Of a stretch of 64,000 nucleotides of DNA, positions 33,836-45,885 are shown in pieces. A program made the translations under genes and the position numbers. The stretch's first letter is position 1. Every line of letters starts with the position of its first letter. Location of the stretch: NCBI GenBank assembly GCA_944474755.1, contig OX104111.1:99552805-99616804 (forward strand). The letters are read 5' to 3'. The notes below the pieces were generated by a model, which searched no databases, was not told the DNA's origin, and worked only from the letters and a program-made list of their open reading frames with translations. The DNA is from Limnoperna fortunei (Eukaryota > Mollusca > Bivalvia > Mytilida > Modiolidae).

Positions 33836-36110
33836 TTTCACACCTGGTAACCTGGTGTATTAAGGTTAGAGTTTTCACACCTGGTAACCTGATGTATTAA
33901 GGTTAGAGTTTTCACACCTGGCAATACCTGATGTATTAAAGTTAGAGTTTTCACACCTGGCAATACCTGATGAGTTAGGGTTAGAGTTTTCACACCTGGT
34001 AACCTGGTGTACTAAGGTTAGAGTTTTCACACCTGGCAATACCCGATGTATTAAGGTTAGAGTTTTCACACCTGGCAATACCTGATGTGTTAGGGTTAGA
34101 GTGTTCACACCTGGTACCCTGGCGTATTCAGGTTAGAGTTTTCACACCTGGTAACCTGGTGTATTCAGGTTAGAGTTTTCACACCTGGCAACCTGGTGTA
34201 TTAAGGTTATAGTTTTCACACCTGGTAACCATGTGTATTAAGGTTAGAGTTTTCACACCTGGCAACCTGGTGTATTAAGGTTAGAGTTTTCACACCTGGT
34301 AACCATGTGTATTAAGGTTAGAGTTTTCACACCTGGCAACCATGTGTAATAAGGTTAGAGTTTTCACACCTGGCAACCTGGTGTATTAAGGTTAGAGTTT
34401 TCACACCTGGCAACCTGGTGTATTAAGGTTAGAGTTTTCACACCTGGCAACCATGTGTAATAAGGTTAGAGTTTTCACACCTGGTAACCTGGTGTATTAA
34501 GGTTAGAGTTTTCACACATGGCAACCATGTGTATTAAGGTTAGAGTTTTCACAACTGGTAACCTGTTGAATTACGGTTAGAGTTTTCACACCTGGTAACC
34601 TGGTGTATTAAGGTTAGAGTTTTCACACCTGGTAACCTGGTGTATTAAGGTTAGAGTTTTCACACCTGGCAACCTGGTGTATTAAGGTTAGAGTTTTCAC
34701 ACCTGGTAACCTGGTGTATTAAGGTTAGAGTTTTCACACCTGGCAACCTGTTGTATTCAGGTTAGAGTTTTCACACCTGGCAACCAGGTGTATTAAGGTT
34801 AGAGTTTTCACAACTGGTAACCTGGTGTATTAAGGTTAGAGTTTTCACACCTGGTAACCTGGTGTATTCAGGTTAGAGTTTTCACACCTGGCAACCTGTT
34901 GTATTCAGGTTAGAGTTTTCACACCTGGTAACCTGGTGTATTCAGGTTAGAGTTTTCACACCTGGCAACCATGTGTATTTAGGTTAGAGTTTTCACACCT
35001 GGCAACCATGTATATTAAGGTTAGAGTTTTCACACCTGGTAAACTGGTGTTGTAAGGTTAGAGTTTTCACACCTGGTAATCTGGTGTATTAAGGTTAGAG
35101 TTTTCACACCTGGCAACCTGGTGTATTAAGGTTAGAGTTTTCACACCTGGTAACCTGGTATATAAAGGTTATAGTTTTCACACCTGGTAACTTGGTGTAT
35201 TAAGGTTAGAGTTTTCACACCTGGCAATACCCGATGTATTAAGGTTAGAGTTTTCACACCTGGCAATACCTGATGTGTTAGGGTTAGAGTTTTCACACCT
35301 GGTACCCTGGTGTATTCAGGTTAGAGTTTTCACACCTGGTAACCTGGTGTATTAAGGTTAGAGTTTTCACCCCTGGCAACCTGGTGTATTAAGGTTAGAG
35401 TTTTCACAACTGGTAACCTGTTTAATTACGGTTAGAGTTTTCACAACTGGTAACCTGTTTAATTACGGTTAGAGTTTTCACAACTGGTAACCTGTTTAAT
35501 TACGGTTAGAGTTTTCACAACTGGTAACCTGTTTAATTACGGTTAGAGTTTTTACAACTGGTAACCTGTTTAATTACGGTTAGAGTTTTCACAACTGGTA
35601 ACCTGTTTAATTACGGTTAGAGTTTTCACACCTGGTAACTTGGTGTATTAAGGTTAGAGTTTTCACACCTGGTAACCTGATATATTAGTGTTAGAGTTTT
35701 CACACCTGGTAACCTGGTGTATTAAGGTTAGAGTTTTCACACCTGGTAACCTGGTGTATTAAGGTTAGAGTTTTCACACCCGGTAACCTGGTGTATTCAG
35801 GTTAGAGTTTTCACACCTGGTAACCTGGTGTATTAAGGTTAGAGTTTTCACACCTGGCAACCTGGTGTATTAAGGTTAGAGTTTTCACACCTGGTAACCT
35901 GGTGTATTAAGGTTAGAGTTTTCACACCTGGTAACCTGGTGTATTCAGGTTAGAGTTTTCACACCTGGTAACCTGGTGTATTAAGGTTAGAGTTTTCACA
36001 CCTGGTAACCTGGTGTATTAAGGTTAGAGTTTTCACAAATGGCAACCATGTGTATTTAGGTAAGAGTTTTCACACCTGGTAACCTGTTTAATTACGGTTA
36101 GAGTTTTCAC
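33836..36110 (+). repeat. satellite domain 2: 37-bp units, about 60 copies
   Basis: Unit: AGGTTAGAGTTTTCACACCT followed by GGTAACCTGGTGTATTA. A variant with GGCAATACCTGATG is 39 bases. 35401-35630 contains six almost identical copies of one variant ending CTGTTTAATTACGG. A 77-codon minus-strand frame at 33875-34108 only reads through the repeat. Confidence 0.97.
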
Positions 36111-36300
36111 ACCGGGCAACCTTGTTTACCAAGATTATAGTTGATCACTCCTGGCAATCTTGTTTACCAAGATTATAGTTGATCACTCCTGGCAATCTTG
36201 TTTATCAAGATTATGGTTGATCACTCCTGGCAATCTTGTTAATCAAGATTATAGTTGATCACTCCTGGCAATCTTGTTTATTAATGTTATCCTTCCTGGC
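36111..36300 (+). repeat. transition block: 38-bp GATCACTCCTGGCAATC units
   Basis: About five units of AAGATTATAGTTGATCACTC followed by CTGGCAATCTTGTTTACC, distinct from both neighbours, bridging domain 2 and domain 3. Confidence 0.9.
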
Positions 36301-39300
36301 CTCGTGTTGGATTTGACACCATTGATTACACCTGTTTATTAAGGTTAGAGTTTGAACAAACTTAGTAATCTTTTCTTATTAATTTACAGTTGATCCATGG
36401 CAACTGGTTTATTAAGGTTACAGTTTTCACACCTGCCAACATGTTTTAAGGTCATCACACCCTGCCTAGGGTTAGATTTGACACCAATGGTTACACTGGT
36501 TTATTAAGGTTAGTTTTCACACCTGCCAATATGTTTTAAGGTCATCACACCCTGCCTAGGGTTAGATTTGACACCAATGGTTTCCCTGGTTTAGTAAGGT
36601 TACAGTTTTCACACCTGCCAATATTTTCAAGGTCATCACACCCTGCCTAGGGTTGGATTTGACACCAATGGTTACACTGGTTAATTAAGATTACAGTTTT
36701 CACATCTGCCAATATTTTCAAGGTCATCACACCCTGCCTAGGGTTGGATTTGACACAAATGGTTACACTGGTTTATTAAGGTTTTAGTTTTCACACCTGC
36801 CAATATGTTTTAAGGTCATCACACCCTGCCTAGGGTTAGATTTGACACCAATGGTTACACTGGTTTATTAAGGTTTTAGTTTTCACACCTGCCAATATGT
36901 TTTAAGGTCATCACACCCTGCCTAGGGTTAGATTTGACACCAATGGTTACACTGGTTTATTAAGGTTAGTTTTCACACCTGCCAATATGTTTTAAGGTCA
37001 TCACACCCTGCCTAGGGTTGGATTTGACACCAATGGTTACACTGGTTTATTAAGGTTTTAGTTTCACACCTGCCAATATGTTTTAAGGTCATCACACCCT
37101 GCCTAGGGTTAGATTTGACACCAATGGTTACACTGGTTTATTAAGGTTAGTTTTCACACCTGCCAATATGTTTTAAGGTCATCACACCCTGCCTAGGGTT
37201 AGATTTGACACCAATGGTTACACTGGTTTATTAAGGTTAGTTTTCACACCTGCCAATATGTTTTAAGGTCATCACACCCTGCCTAGGGTTAGATTTGACA
37301 CCAATGGTTACACTGGTTTATTAAGGTTACAGTTTTCACACCTGCCAATATGTTTTAAGGTCATCACACCCTGCCTAGGGTTAGATTTGACACCAATGGT
37401 ACACTGGTTTATTAAGGTTTTAGTTTTCACATCTGCCAATATTTTTAAGGTCATCACACCCTGCCTAGGGTTGGATTTGACACCAATGGTTACACTGGTT
37501 TATTGAGGTTTTAGTTTTCACACCTGCCAACATGTTTTAAGGTCATCACACCCTGCCTAGGGTTAGATTTGACACCAATGGTTACACTGGTTTATTAAGG
37601 TTTTAGTTTTCACACCCGCCAATATGTTTTAAGGTCATCACACCCTGCCTAGGGTTGGATTTGACACCAATGGTTACACTGGTTTAGTAAGGTTACAGTT
37701 TTCACACCTGCCAATATTTTCAAGGTCATCACACCCTGCCTAGGGTTAGATTTGACACCAATGGTTACACTGGTTTAGTAAGGTTACAGTTTTCACACCT
37801 GCCAATATTTTCAAGGTCATCACACCCTGCTTAGGGTTGGATTTGACACCAATGGTTACACTGGTTTATTAAGGTTACAGTTTTCACACCTGCCAATATG
37901 TTTTAATGTCATCACACCCTGCCTAGGGTTGGATTTGACACCAATGGTTACACTGGTTTATTAAGGTTTTAGTTTTCACACCTGCCAATATGTTTTAAGG
38001 TCATCACACCCTGCCTAGGGTTGGATTTGACACCAATGGTTACACTGGTTTATTAAGGTTTTAGTTTTCACACCTGCCAATATGTTTTAAGGTCATCACA
38101 CCCTGCCTAGGGTTGGATTTGACACCAATGGTTACACTGGTTTATTAAGGTTTTAGTTTTCACACCTGCCAATATGTTTTAAGGTCATCACACCCTGACT
38201 AGGGTTAGATTTGACACCAATGGTTACACTGGTTTATTAAGGTTTTAGTTTCACACCTGCCAATATGTTTTAAGGTCATCACACCCTGCCTAGGGTTAGA
38301 TTTGACACCAATGGTTACACTGGTTTATTAAGGTTAGTTTTCACACCTGCCAATATGTTTTAAGGTCATCACACCCTGCCTAGGGTTGGATTTGACACCA
38401 ATGGTTACACTGGTTTAATAAGGTTACAGTTTTCACACCTGCCAATATTTTTAAGGTCATCACACCCTGCCTAGGGTTAGATTTGACACCAATGGTTACA
38501 CTGGTTTAGTAAGGTTACAGTTTTCACACCTGCCAATATGTTTTAATGTCATCACACCCTGCCTAGGGTTGGATTTGACACAAATGGTTACACTGGTTTA
38601 TTAAGGTTTTAGTTTTCACACCTGCCAATATGTTTTAAGGTCATCACACCCTGCCTAGGGTTGGATTTGACACCAATGGTTACACTGGTTTATTAAGGTT
38701 TTAGTTTTCACACCTGCCAATATGTTTTAAGGTCATCACACCCTGCCTAGGGTTAGATTTGACACCAATGGTTACACTGGTTTATTAAGGTTAGTTTTCA
38801 CACCTGCCAATATGTTTTAAGGTCATCACACCCTGCCTAGGGTTAGATTTGACACCAATGGTTACACTGGTTTATTAAGGTTACAGTTTTCACACCTGCC
38901 AATATGTTTTAATGTCATCACACCCTGCCTAGGGTTGGATTTGACACCAATGGTTACACTGGTTTATTAAGGTTTTAGTTTTCACACCTGCCAATATGTT
39001 TTAAGGTCATCACACCCTGCCTAGGGTTAGATTTGACACCAATGGTTACACTGGTTTATTAAGGTTAGTTTTCACACCTGCCAATATGTTTTAAGGTCAT
39101 CACACCCTGCCTAGGGTTAGATTTGACACCAATGGTTACACTGGTTTATTAAGGTTAGTTTTCACACCTGCCAATATGTTTTAAGGTCATCACACCCTGC
39201 CTAGGGTTGGATTTGACACCAATGGTTACACTGGTTTATTAAGGTTTTAGTTTTCACACCTGCCAATATTTTCAAGGTCATCACACCCTGCCTAGGGTTG

Positions 39301-42300
39301 GATTTGACACCAATGGTTACACTGGTTTATTAAGGTTTTAGTTTTCACACCTGCCAATATGTTTTAAGGTCATCACACCCTGCCTAGGGTTAGATTTGAC
39401 ACCAATGGTTACACTGGTTTATTAAGGTTTTAGTTTTCACACCTGCCAATATGTTTTAAGGTCATCACACCCTGCCTAGGGTTAGATTTGACACCAATGG
39501 TTACACTGGTTTATTAAGGTTAGTTTTCACACCTGCCAATATTTTTAAGGTCATCACACCCTGCCTAGGGTTGGATTTGACACCAATGGTTACACTGGTT
39601 TATTAAGGTTTTAGTTTTCACACCTGCCAATATGTTTTAAGGTCATCACACCCTGCCTAGGGTTGGATTTGACACCAATGGTTACACTGGTTTAGTAAGG
39701 TTACAGTTTTCACACCTGCCAATATTTTTAAGGTCATCACACCCTGCCTAGGGTTGGATTTGACACCAATGGTTACACTGGTTTATTAAGGTTTTAGTTT
39801 TCACACCTGCCAATATTTTTAAGGTCATCACACCCTGCCTAGGGTTGGATTTGACACCAATGGTTACACTGGTTTAGTAAGGTTACAGTTTTCACACCTG
39901 CCAATATTTTTTAGGTCATCACACCCTGCCTAGGGTTAGATTTGACACCAATGGTTACACTGGTTTATTAAGGTTAGTTTTCACACCTGCCAATATTTTT
40001 AAGGTCATCACACCCTGCCTAGGGTTGGATTTGACACCAATGGTTACACTGGTTTATTAAGGTTTTAGTTTTCACACCTGCCAATATTTTTAAGGTCATC
40101 ACACCCTGCCTAGGGTTGGATTTGACACCAATGGTTACACTGGTTTATTAAGGTTTTAGTTTTCACACCTGCCAACATGTTTTAAGGTCATCACACCCTG
40201 CCTAGGGTTAGATTTGACACCAATGGTTACACTGGTTAATTAAGATTACAGTTTTCACATCTGCCAATATTTTTAAGGTCATCACACCCTGCCTAGGGTT
40301 AGATTTGACACCAATGGTTACACTGGTTTATTAAGGTTTTAGTTTTCACACCTGCCAATATGTTTTAAGGTCATCACACCCTGCCTAGGGTTAGATTTGA
40401 CACCAATGGTTACACTGGTTTATTAAGGTTTTAGTTTTCACACCTGCCAATATGTTTTAAGGTCATCACACCCTGCCTAGGGTTAGATTTGACACCAATG
40501 GTTACACTGGTTAATTAAGATTACAGTTTTCACATCTGCCAATATTTTAAGGTCATCACACCCTGCCTAGGGTTAGATTTGACACCAATGGTTACACTGG
40601 TTTATTAAGGTTTTAGTTTTCACACCCGCCAATATGTTTTAAGGTCATCACACCCTGCCTAGGGTTGGATTTGACACCAATGGTTACACTGGTTTATTAA
40701 GGTTTTAGTTTTCACACCTGCCAATATGTTTTAAGGTCATCACACCCTGCCTAGGGTTGGATTTGACACCAATGGTTACACTGGTTTATTAAGGTTTTAG
40801 TTTTCACACCTGCCAATATGTTTTAAGGTCATCACACCCTGCCTAGGGTTAGATTTGACACCAATGGTTACACTGGTTTATTAAGGTTAGTTTTCACACC
40901 TGCCAATATGTTTTAAGGTCATCACACCCTGCCTAGGGTTGGATTTGACACCAATGGTTACACTGGTTTAATAAGGTTACAGTTTTCACACCTGCCAATA
41001 TTTTTAAGGTCATCACACCCTGCCTAGGGTTAGATTTGACACCAATGGTTACACTGGTTTAGTAAGGTTACAGTTTTCACACCTGCCAATATGTTTTAAT
41101 GTCATCACACCCTGCCTAGGGTTGGATTTGACACAAATGGTTACACTGGTTTATTAAGGTTTTAGTTTTCACACCTGCCAATATGTTTTAAGGTCATCAC
41201 ACCCTGCCTAGGGTTGGATTTGACACCAATGGTTACACTGGTTTATTAAGGTTTTAGTTTTCACACTTGCCAATATGTTTTAAGGTCATCACACCCTGCC
41301 TAGGGTTAGATTTGACACCAATGGTTACACTGGTTTATTAAGGTTAGTTTTCACACCTGCCAATATGTTTTAAGGTCATCACACCCTGCCTAGGGTTGGA
41401 TTTGACACCAATGGTTACACTGGTTTATTAAGGTTTTAGTTTTCACACCTGCCAATATGTTTTAAGGTCATCACACCCTGCCTAGGGTTAGATTTGACAC
41501 CAATGGTTACACTGGTTTATTAAGGTTAGTTTTCACATCTGCCAATATTTTTAAGGTCATCACACCCTGCCTAGGGTTGGATTTGACACCAATGGTTACA
41601 CTGGTTTATTAAGGTTTTAGTTTTCACACCTGCCAATATGTTTTAAGGTCATCACACCCTGCCTAGGGTTGGATTTGACACCAATGGTTACACTGGTTTA
41701 TTAAGGTTTTAGTTTTCACACCTGCCAATATGTTTTAAGGTCATCACACCCTGCCTAGGGTTAGATTTGACACCAATGGTTACACTGGTTTATTAAGGTT
41801 TTAGTTTTCACACCTGCCAATATGTTTTAAGGTCATCACACCCTGCCTAGGGTTAGATTTGACACCAATGGTTACACTGGTTTATTAAGGTTAGTTTTCA
41901 CACCTGCCAATATTTTTAAGGTCATCACACCCTGCCTAGGGTTGGATTTGACACCAATGGTTACACTGGTTTATTAAGGTTTTAGTTTTCACACCTGCCA
42001 ATATTTTCAAGGTCATCACACCCTGCCTAGGGTTGGATTTGACACCAATGGTTACACTGGTTTATTAAGGTTTTAGTTTTCACACCTGCCAACATGTTTT
42101 AAGGTCATCACACCCTGCCTAGGGTTAGATTTGACACCAATGGTTACACTGGTTTATTAAGGTTAGTTTTCACACCTGCCAATATGTTTTAAGGTCATCA
42201 CACCCTGCCTAGGGTTGGATTTGACACCAATGGTTACACTGGTTTATTAAGGTTTTAGTTTTCACACCTGCCAATATGTTTTAAGGTCATCACACCCTGC

Positions 42301-42345
42301 CTAGGGTTGGATTTGACAACAATGGTTACACTGGTTTATTAAGGT
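36301..42345 (+). repeat. satellite domain 3: 90-92 bp units, about 66 copies
   Basis: Unit: TTTTCACACCTGCCAATATG, TTTTAAGGTCATCACACCCT, GCCTAGGGTTAGATTTGACA, CCAATGGTTACACTGGTTTA, then TTAAGG with a variable linker (TTTTAG, TTAG or TTACAG), which accounts for most length change. Within the unit the pieces TTTATTAAGGTT, TTCACACCTG and AAGGTCATCACACC resemble domain-2 monomers, so the unit looks like a fused multiple of the 37-bp ancestor. Confidence 0.97.
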
Positions 42346-42384
42346 TAGAGTTTAGAACACATAAAAACCGTGTTTATTGGGGCA

Positions 42385-42603
42385 GCCCATCTCTTTGTGG
42401 CGGACGCCATGTAGTGATCAGTCTGTCCGTCTGTCCGAAACTAGTCGTGTCCGGGCTGTAACATTTTTATGTTTTGAGATAGGCTTTTGATATTTGGAAT
42501 GTGGATAGATAATATCAAGGTGATGTGTCACATACCATAGTTGATGGCCTTTGACCTTGACCTCAAGATCAGCAGGGCCCACAGAGATGGACACCATTTC
42601 TAG
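42385..42603 (-). mobile_element. GTCCGTC repeat inserted at the array edge
   Basis: The complement of the family at 49855-51590: CAGTCTGTCCGTCTGTCCGA, GTCCGGGCTGTAACATTTTT, ATAATATCAAGGTGATGTGT, then GGCCTTTGACCTTGACCTCA and CCCACAGAGATGG. Array-like sequence lies on both sides (to 42384 and from 42607), so it inserted into the satellite's edge. Confidence 0.8.
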
Positions 42604-42606
42604 TTA

Positions 42607-42675
42607 ATGTTAGTTTTTTTAATAAGGTCATCACACCTGGCTTCCTGTTGGATTTGACATGAGCGATTACACTTA
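42607..42675 (+). repeat. isolated diverged satellite monomer at the right edge
   Basis: TTTTTTTAATAAGGTCATCA, then CACCTGGCTTCCTGTTGGAT and TTGACATGAGCGATTACACT match the domain-3 order but are well diverged. Similar diverged copies occur at the left end of domain 3 (36270-36330), so edge units are older than the core. Confidence 0.75.
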
Positions 42676-44240
42676 AGACATGTATAATTCGAACTCAAAA
42701 GCTTTTTATACAAACTGTAACATATCAAGGTTTGTATGTTTTTTTCATGAGATTATGACAGTAAGCTCCTACTAAATAATCCGTTGGAACACAGTGTGTG
42801 TATGATTCTGGTAAAGACGTGAAACATATTAAAATATCTGGGGGTTTTTTAACAAATAACAAATTTGTCAAGTTATAAGATGGCGCCTTTAAGTTTACCT
42901 CAAAGTAGAATGTGTAATAAGAGCGTTTAATTGACAAAACCCCTGCTGTTTGTAAAGTGGTTACGTAGGCTGGCAATTTTATTATTCCTAAATTCAATAA
43001 CACACATTTTATAGCAAAAATGTGTTTAAAAATACCTTTATTAATGCAAATTTATACCCCTATAATTAATAATGTTTTTATCAGAAACCCTAATGATTTG
43101 TTTGTAGTAAGGTCCAACTACCAGTTTGTGTCGATACAGCAAACAATTGTTTATACAACGGCCTAAAAACATACAATTGTTTGTCACGTTAAGAGCAAAC
43201 TAAATGTCAATTTCTGCATTGTAACATAATTCTGTATCAGCAAAGATTTAATACTTTATTTTTTCTACCGTGACTAAACACATTACATGTTGCGTGGTTG
43301 GATTATACGATAATAAAAGGAAATCGATGTACCACGGATTTATTGTGAAACATCTGTTATGACAAGTGAATTCTATGTAGTTCTCTGTTGTTTTTTTTTA
43401 AGGTTAAAACTCAAGTTTATATGACATACATGTTGTAAATCACCATTAGATAGTGTTGATTTTATATAAACTTGTATTCAGATGATACATCAATGTCCAA
43501 TGTGGAATTGCATTGCATCGCATTGCTAACAATCTTTACACAAGGTCAATGTCGATTGCGGAATTACATAGCCATTGCTAACAATATTTACACACAGAAA
43601 CAAATAAAGACAAAATGATAATAAATGGTAATTGTATGCCATGGCTTTCCACATGCAATCCAGTTACTAACGGCAATTTGGTTGCCATAGATACTCTTAG
43701 TGATCATGACTTCAGCTACGACATTTATGGCGAGATTTTGCAATAGTGAAGACGTTTCATTCAAGAATCTAGTGATTCAGTCAATATCAATCGAATGATC
43801 ATCAGCCATATGCTGTATCGTTGCGTAAGAATTTAGTAGTATTTATATAAATATTCTCAATAATGCAAAATAAAGCATTTACTTGTTCTGTTCATAAAAC
43901 GTCTTAGCTACCACTTTTTTTAGAAGATTCTGATGTGCCCCGTTCTTCGATTCAAAACAAAATACACCTGTTTAGGGATATTGTTGAATTTTTACAAAAA
44001 TTGTAATCGTTCATGAGTGATATTCTTATAATAACCAAATTATCCAGGCATGTATACTCTTTTACATTTTTAAGCAAAAAATCATAAGTTTTTATGGTTT
44101 TCGGTGGTTGTTTCGTTGTTTAGCATAACTATAAAGGTATTGCACTCTGACTAATTGGTAAAGATAGCGATCGATAACATTTAGGTGGCGGTAGATGTAT
44201 ACAATATAAATATTCTTTGTTAGTTGGTTTAGTTTGTTTA
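42676..44240. other. AT-rich spacer, no gene seen
   Basis: No exon of the rost-like gene or other coding region was detected. The short open frames lack family features. Confidence 0.4.
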
Positions 44241-44244
44241 TGAT

Positions 44245-44393
44245 GTGGTTTTCGCCACTGTCGGCAATTGTTTCAAGTAGTTGGAAGCTTCGACAGAAAA
44301 ACTGGCAATCTTTGTCAATCCATGTCGTTTGTAGTCAGAGTCGAGAACACCTTATATCTACCTCACACTTCCATGTTGAGAGCGGCCCTTTTT
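44245..44393 (-). mobile_element. tRNA-derived SINE, copy 10 (strongly diverged)
   Basis: Complement of tail and body in decayed form: TTTTCGCCACTGTCGGCAAT, then CGACAGAAAAACTGGCAATC and TTTGTCAATC, and AGTCGAGAACACC. The head is barely recognisable. Confidence 0.5.
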
Positions 44394-45101
44394 TATACGT
44401 AATTTAACATGATGAAAATATTTAATAGGCTAGGTTGCAAAAATCTAGACTTAGAAATCTGTTTCATATTAAAGCATGGTAATTTCTGTTTTAAACTTAA
44501 TATAATCGTTTTTGTATGATCCATAAGTACCAACAAACCATCAATCTGACATTCGACTAAACCAATAAGTCTCAAATTCTACCCATCCTATCCGTCTGAC
44601 ACTTCGATTGACGAGTTATATTTTCACATTTATGCTATACTGAGAGTTAAAATGATAAATATATCGTCTTCATTGACGGCAAAACAGATTACCACGGAGA
44701 TAATTGTGTATATAGTGTGCAATAAAAAACTGCTGGAAGGAAAATATTAAGGTGTACATAATTGATAAAGCAATTCTGAGATTTCTGCTAACTGAGTGTA
44801 TATATGGTACCAGACAATCAGATTACTGGTTTCTCGTTAAATGTAGATTTCCTGATATAAATGTTCTACAAATTGACTTAAATTAAGGTTACAGCAAAAA
44901 CAGTCATCATTAAAAATAGGGGATGATCACTGTCACCATATAACTAGCTTTATATGCTATTTAATAAACCGTAGGCGCTCCCACTTAAAGAAATCGCTAA
45001 AATTAGACCAATTTGCATAGTACTAAGGTCACGACATAACTAATATGTCCCACATTTTTAACAACGTATATTTCATTACAAAATTAGTCTTTGTGACATA
45101 C
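44394..45101. other. AT-rich spacer, no gene seen
   Basis: Nothing recognised. If exon 1B at 45102 is used, this is the start of its intron. Confidence 0.4.
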
Positions 45102-45236
45102 CTGAGGTGTAACAAAATCTGCAGGATTATCATGTTCTAGTGTTATGTTATCCGGCTTAAATTCCTGGACCAAGCTTTCACAGCACCGATTATCATCCCT
45201 TGACATTCTGTTGTTATTCATCAATGACAGAAAATT
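45102..45236 (-). CDS. second rost-type first exon (exon 1B), paralogous or alternative
   Basis: Minus-strand frame NFLSLMNNNRM through LVQEFKPDNITLE to NPADFVTPQ, then the donor CCTCAG|GTATGT in phase 0. It matches 29 of 45 aligned residues of rost exon 1 (30059-30220), with the same end point and phase, so it could splice directly onto exon 2 at 26748. The ATG used by exon 1 is not conserved; the first in-frame Met here is at the sixth residue of the aligned part (LSLMNNN). Intron sequence after the donor is not similar, so conservation is limited to the coding part. It may be an alternative first exon, the remnant of a tandem paralogue whose other exons are lost, or part of a paralogue spliced differently. 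Confidence 0.6.
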
Positions 45237-45885
45237 TCCATACCATAATTATGTATATTCACCACAAAGACAGTTCCATATTGTCATACAGACTGCAGAA
45301 TGTAAAATTGTCTATTCCTTTTATCAGAATGGTCGATAACTGCACAGTCGCACTGTACAGACCGTTCAAGTACTTATTGTGGCAGCTGGCAATATCAAAA
45401 CAGACTTCCAAGTATTGATTTAAAATAATCCTCCTACCAGTTGTAAAATTAATGTTTTCAACATGCATGTTCTGACATGACTAATTACCGAACTGTATAG
45501 ATGCTTCTGTCACGGTGTTGTTGAAACTGATGTTCAAATCGGTCATACACTAGTTTAATTAGTTATTGCTGCATTATGGTATTTATCATCATAATGTTCG
45601 TGGAATTCTGTATTCCTATATATTGGCATCTCTGACAAATAATTCTATATAGTGGTATCAATTCTCCTTTACGAACAAAATAGATTGTTACTATATTGAT
45701 TGACAAGCATTTGATCCAAACAATTAATGATATTGTCGTCTGACATTTATCATATGTACGTGAATTCCTAAAGGTATTCGAAATAACATCGAAAATCAAT
45801 TTCTTTTTGTTTTGACATATTTGAAGTTAAATTAAAAACCTTGGTAATGGTTGGACTAATTAACAAAACTTTGCATTATGTTTTA
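45237..45885. other. upstream of exon 1B, no gene seen
   Basis: AT-rich. Several short open frames on both strands, none with a recognisable family. Confidence 0.4.

Noticed and set aside
33875..34108. 77-codon minus-strand open frame with repeated peptide
   Set aside because: It simply reads through satellite domain 2 and has no start or stop context independent of the repeat.
31091..42345. CRISPR-like appearance of regularly repeated 37-38 base units
   Set aside because: There are no unique spacers between repeats; units abut directly and vary by point changes, as in satellite DNA. The host is a eukaryote.
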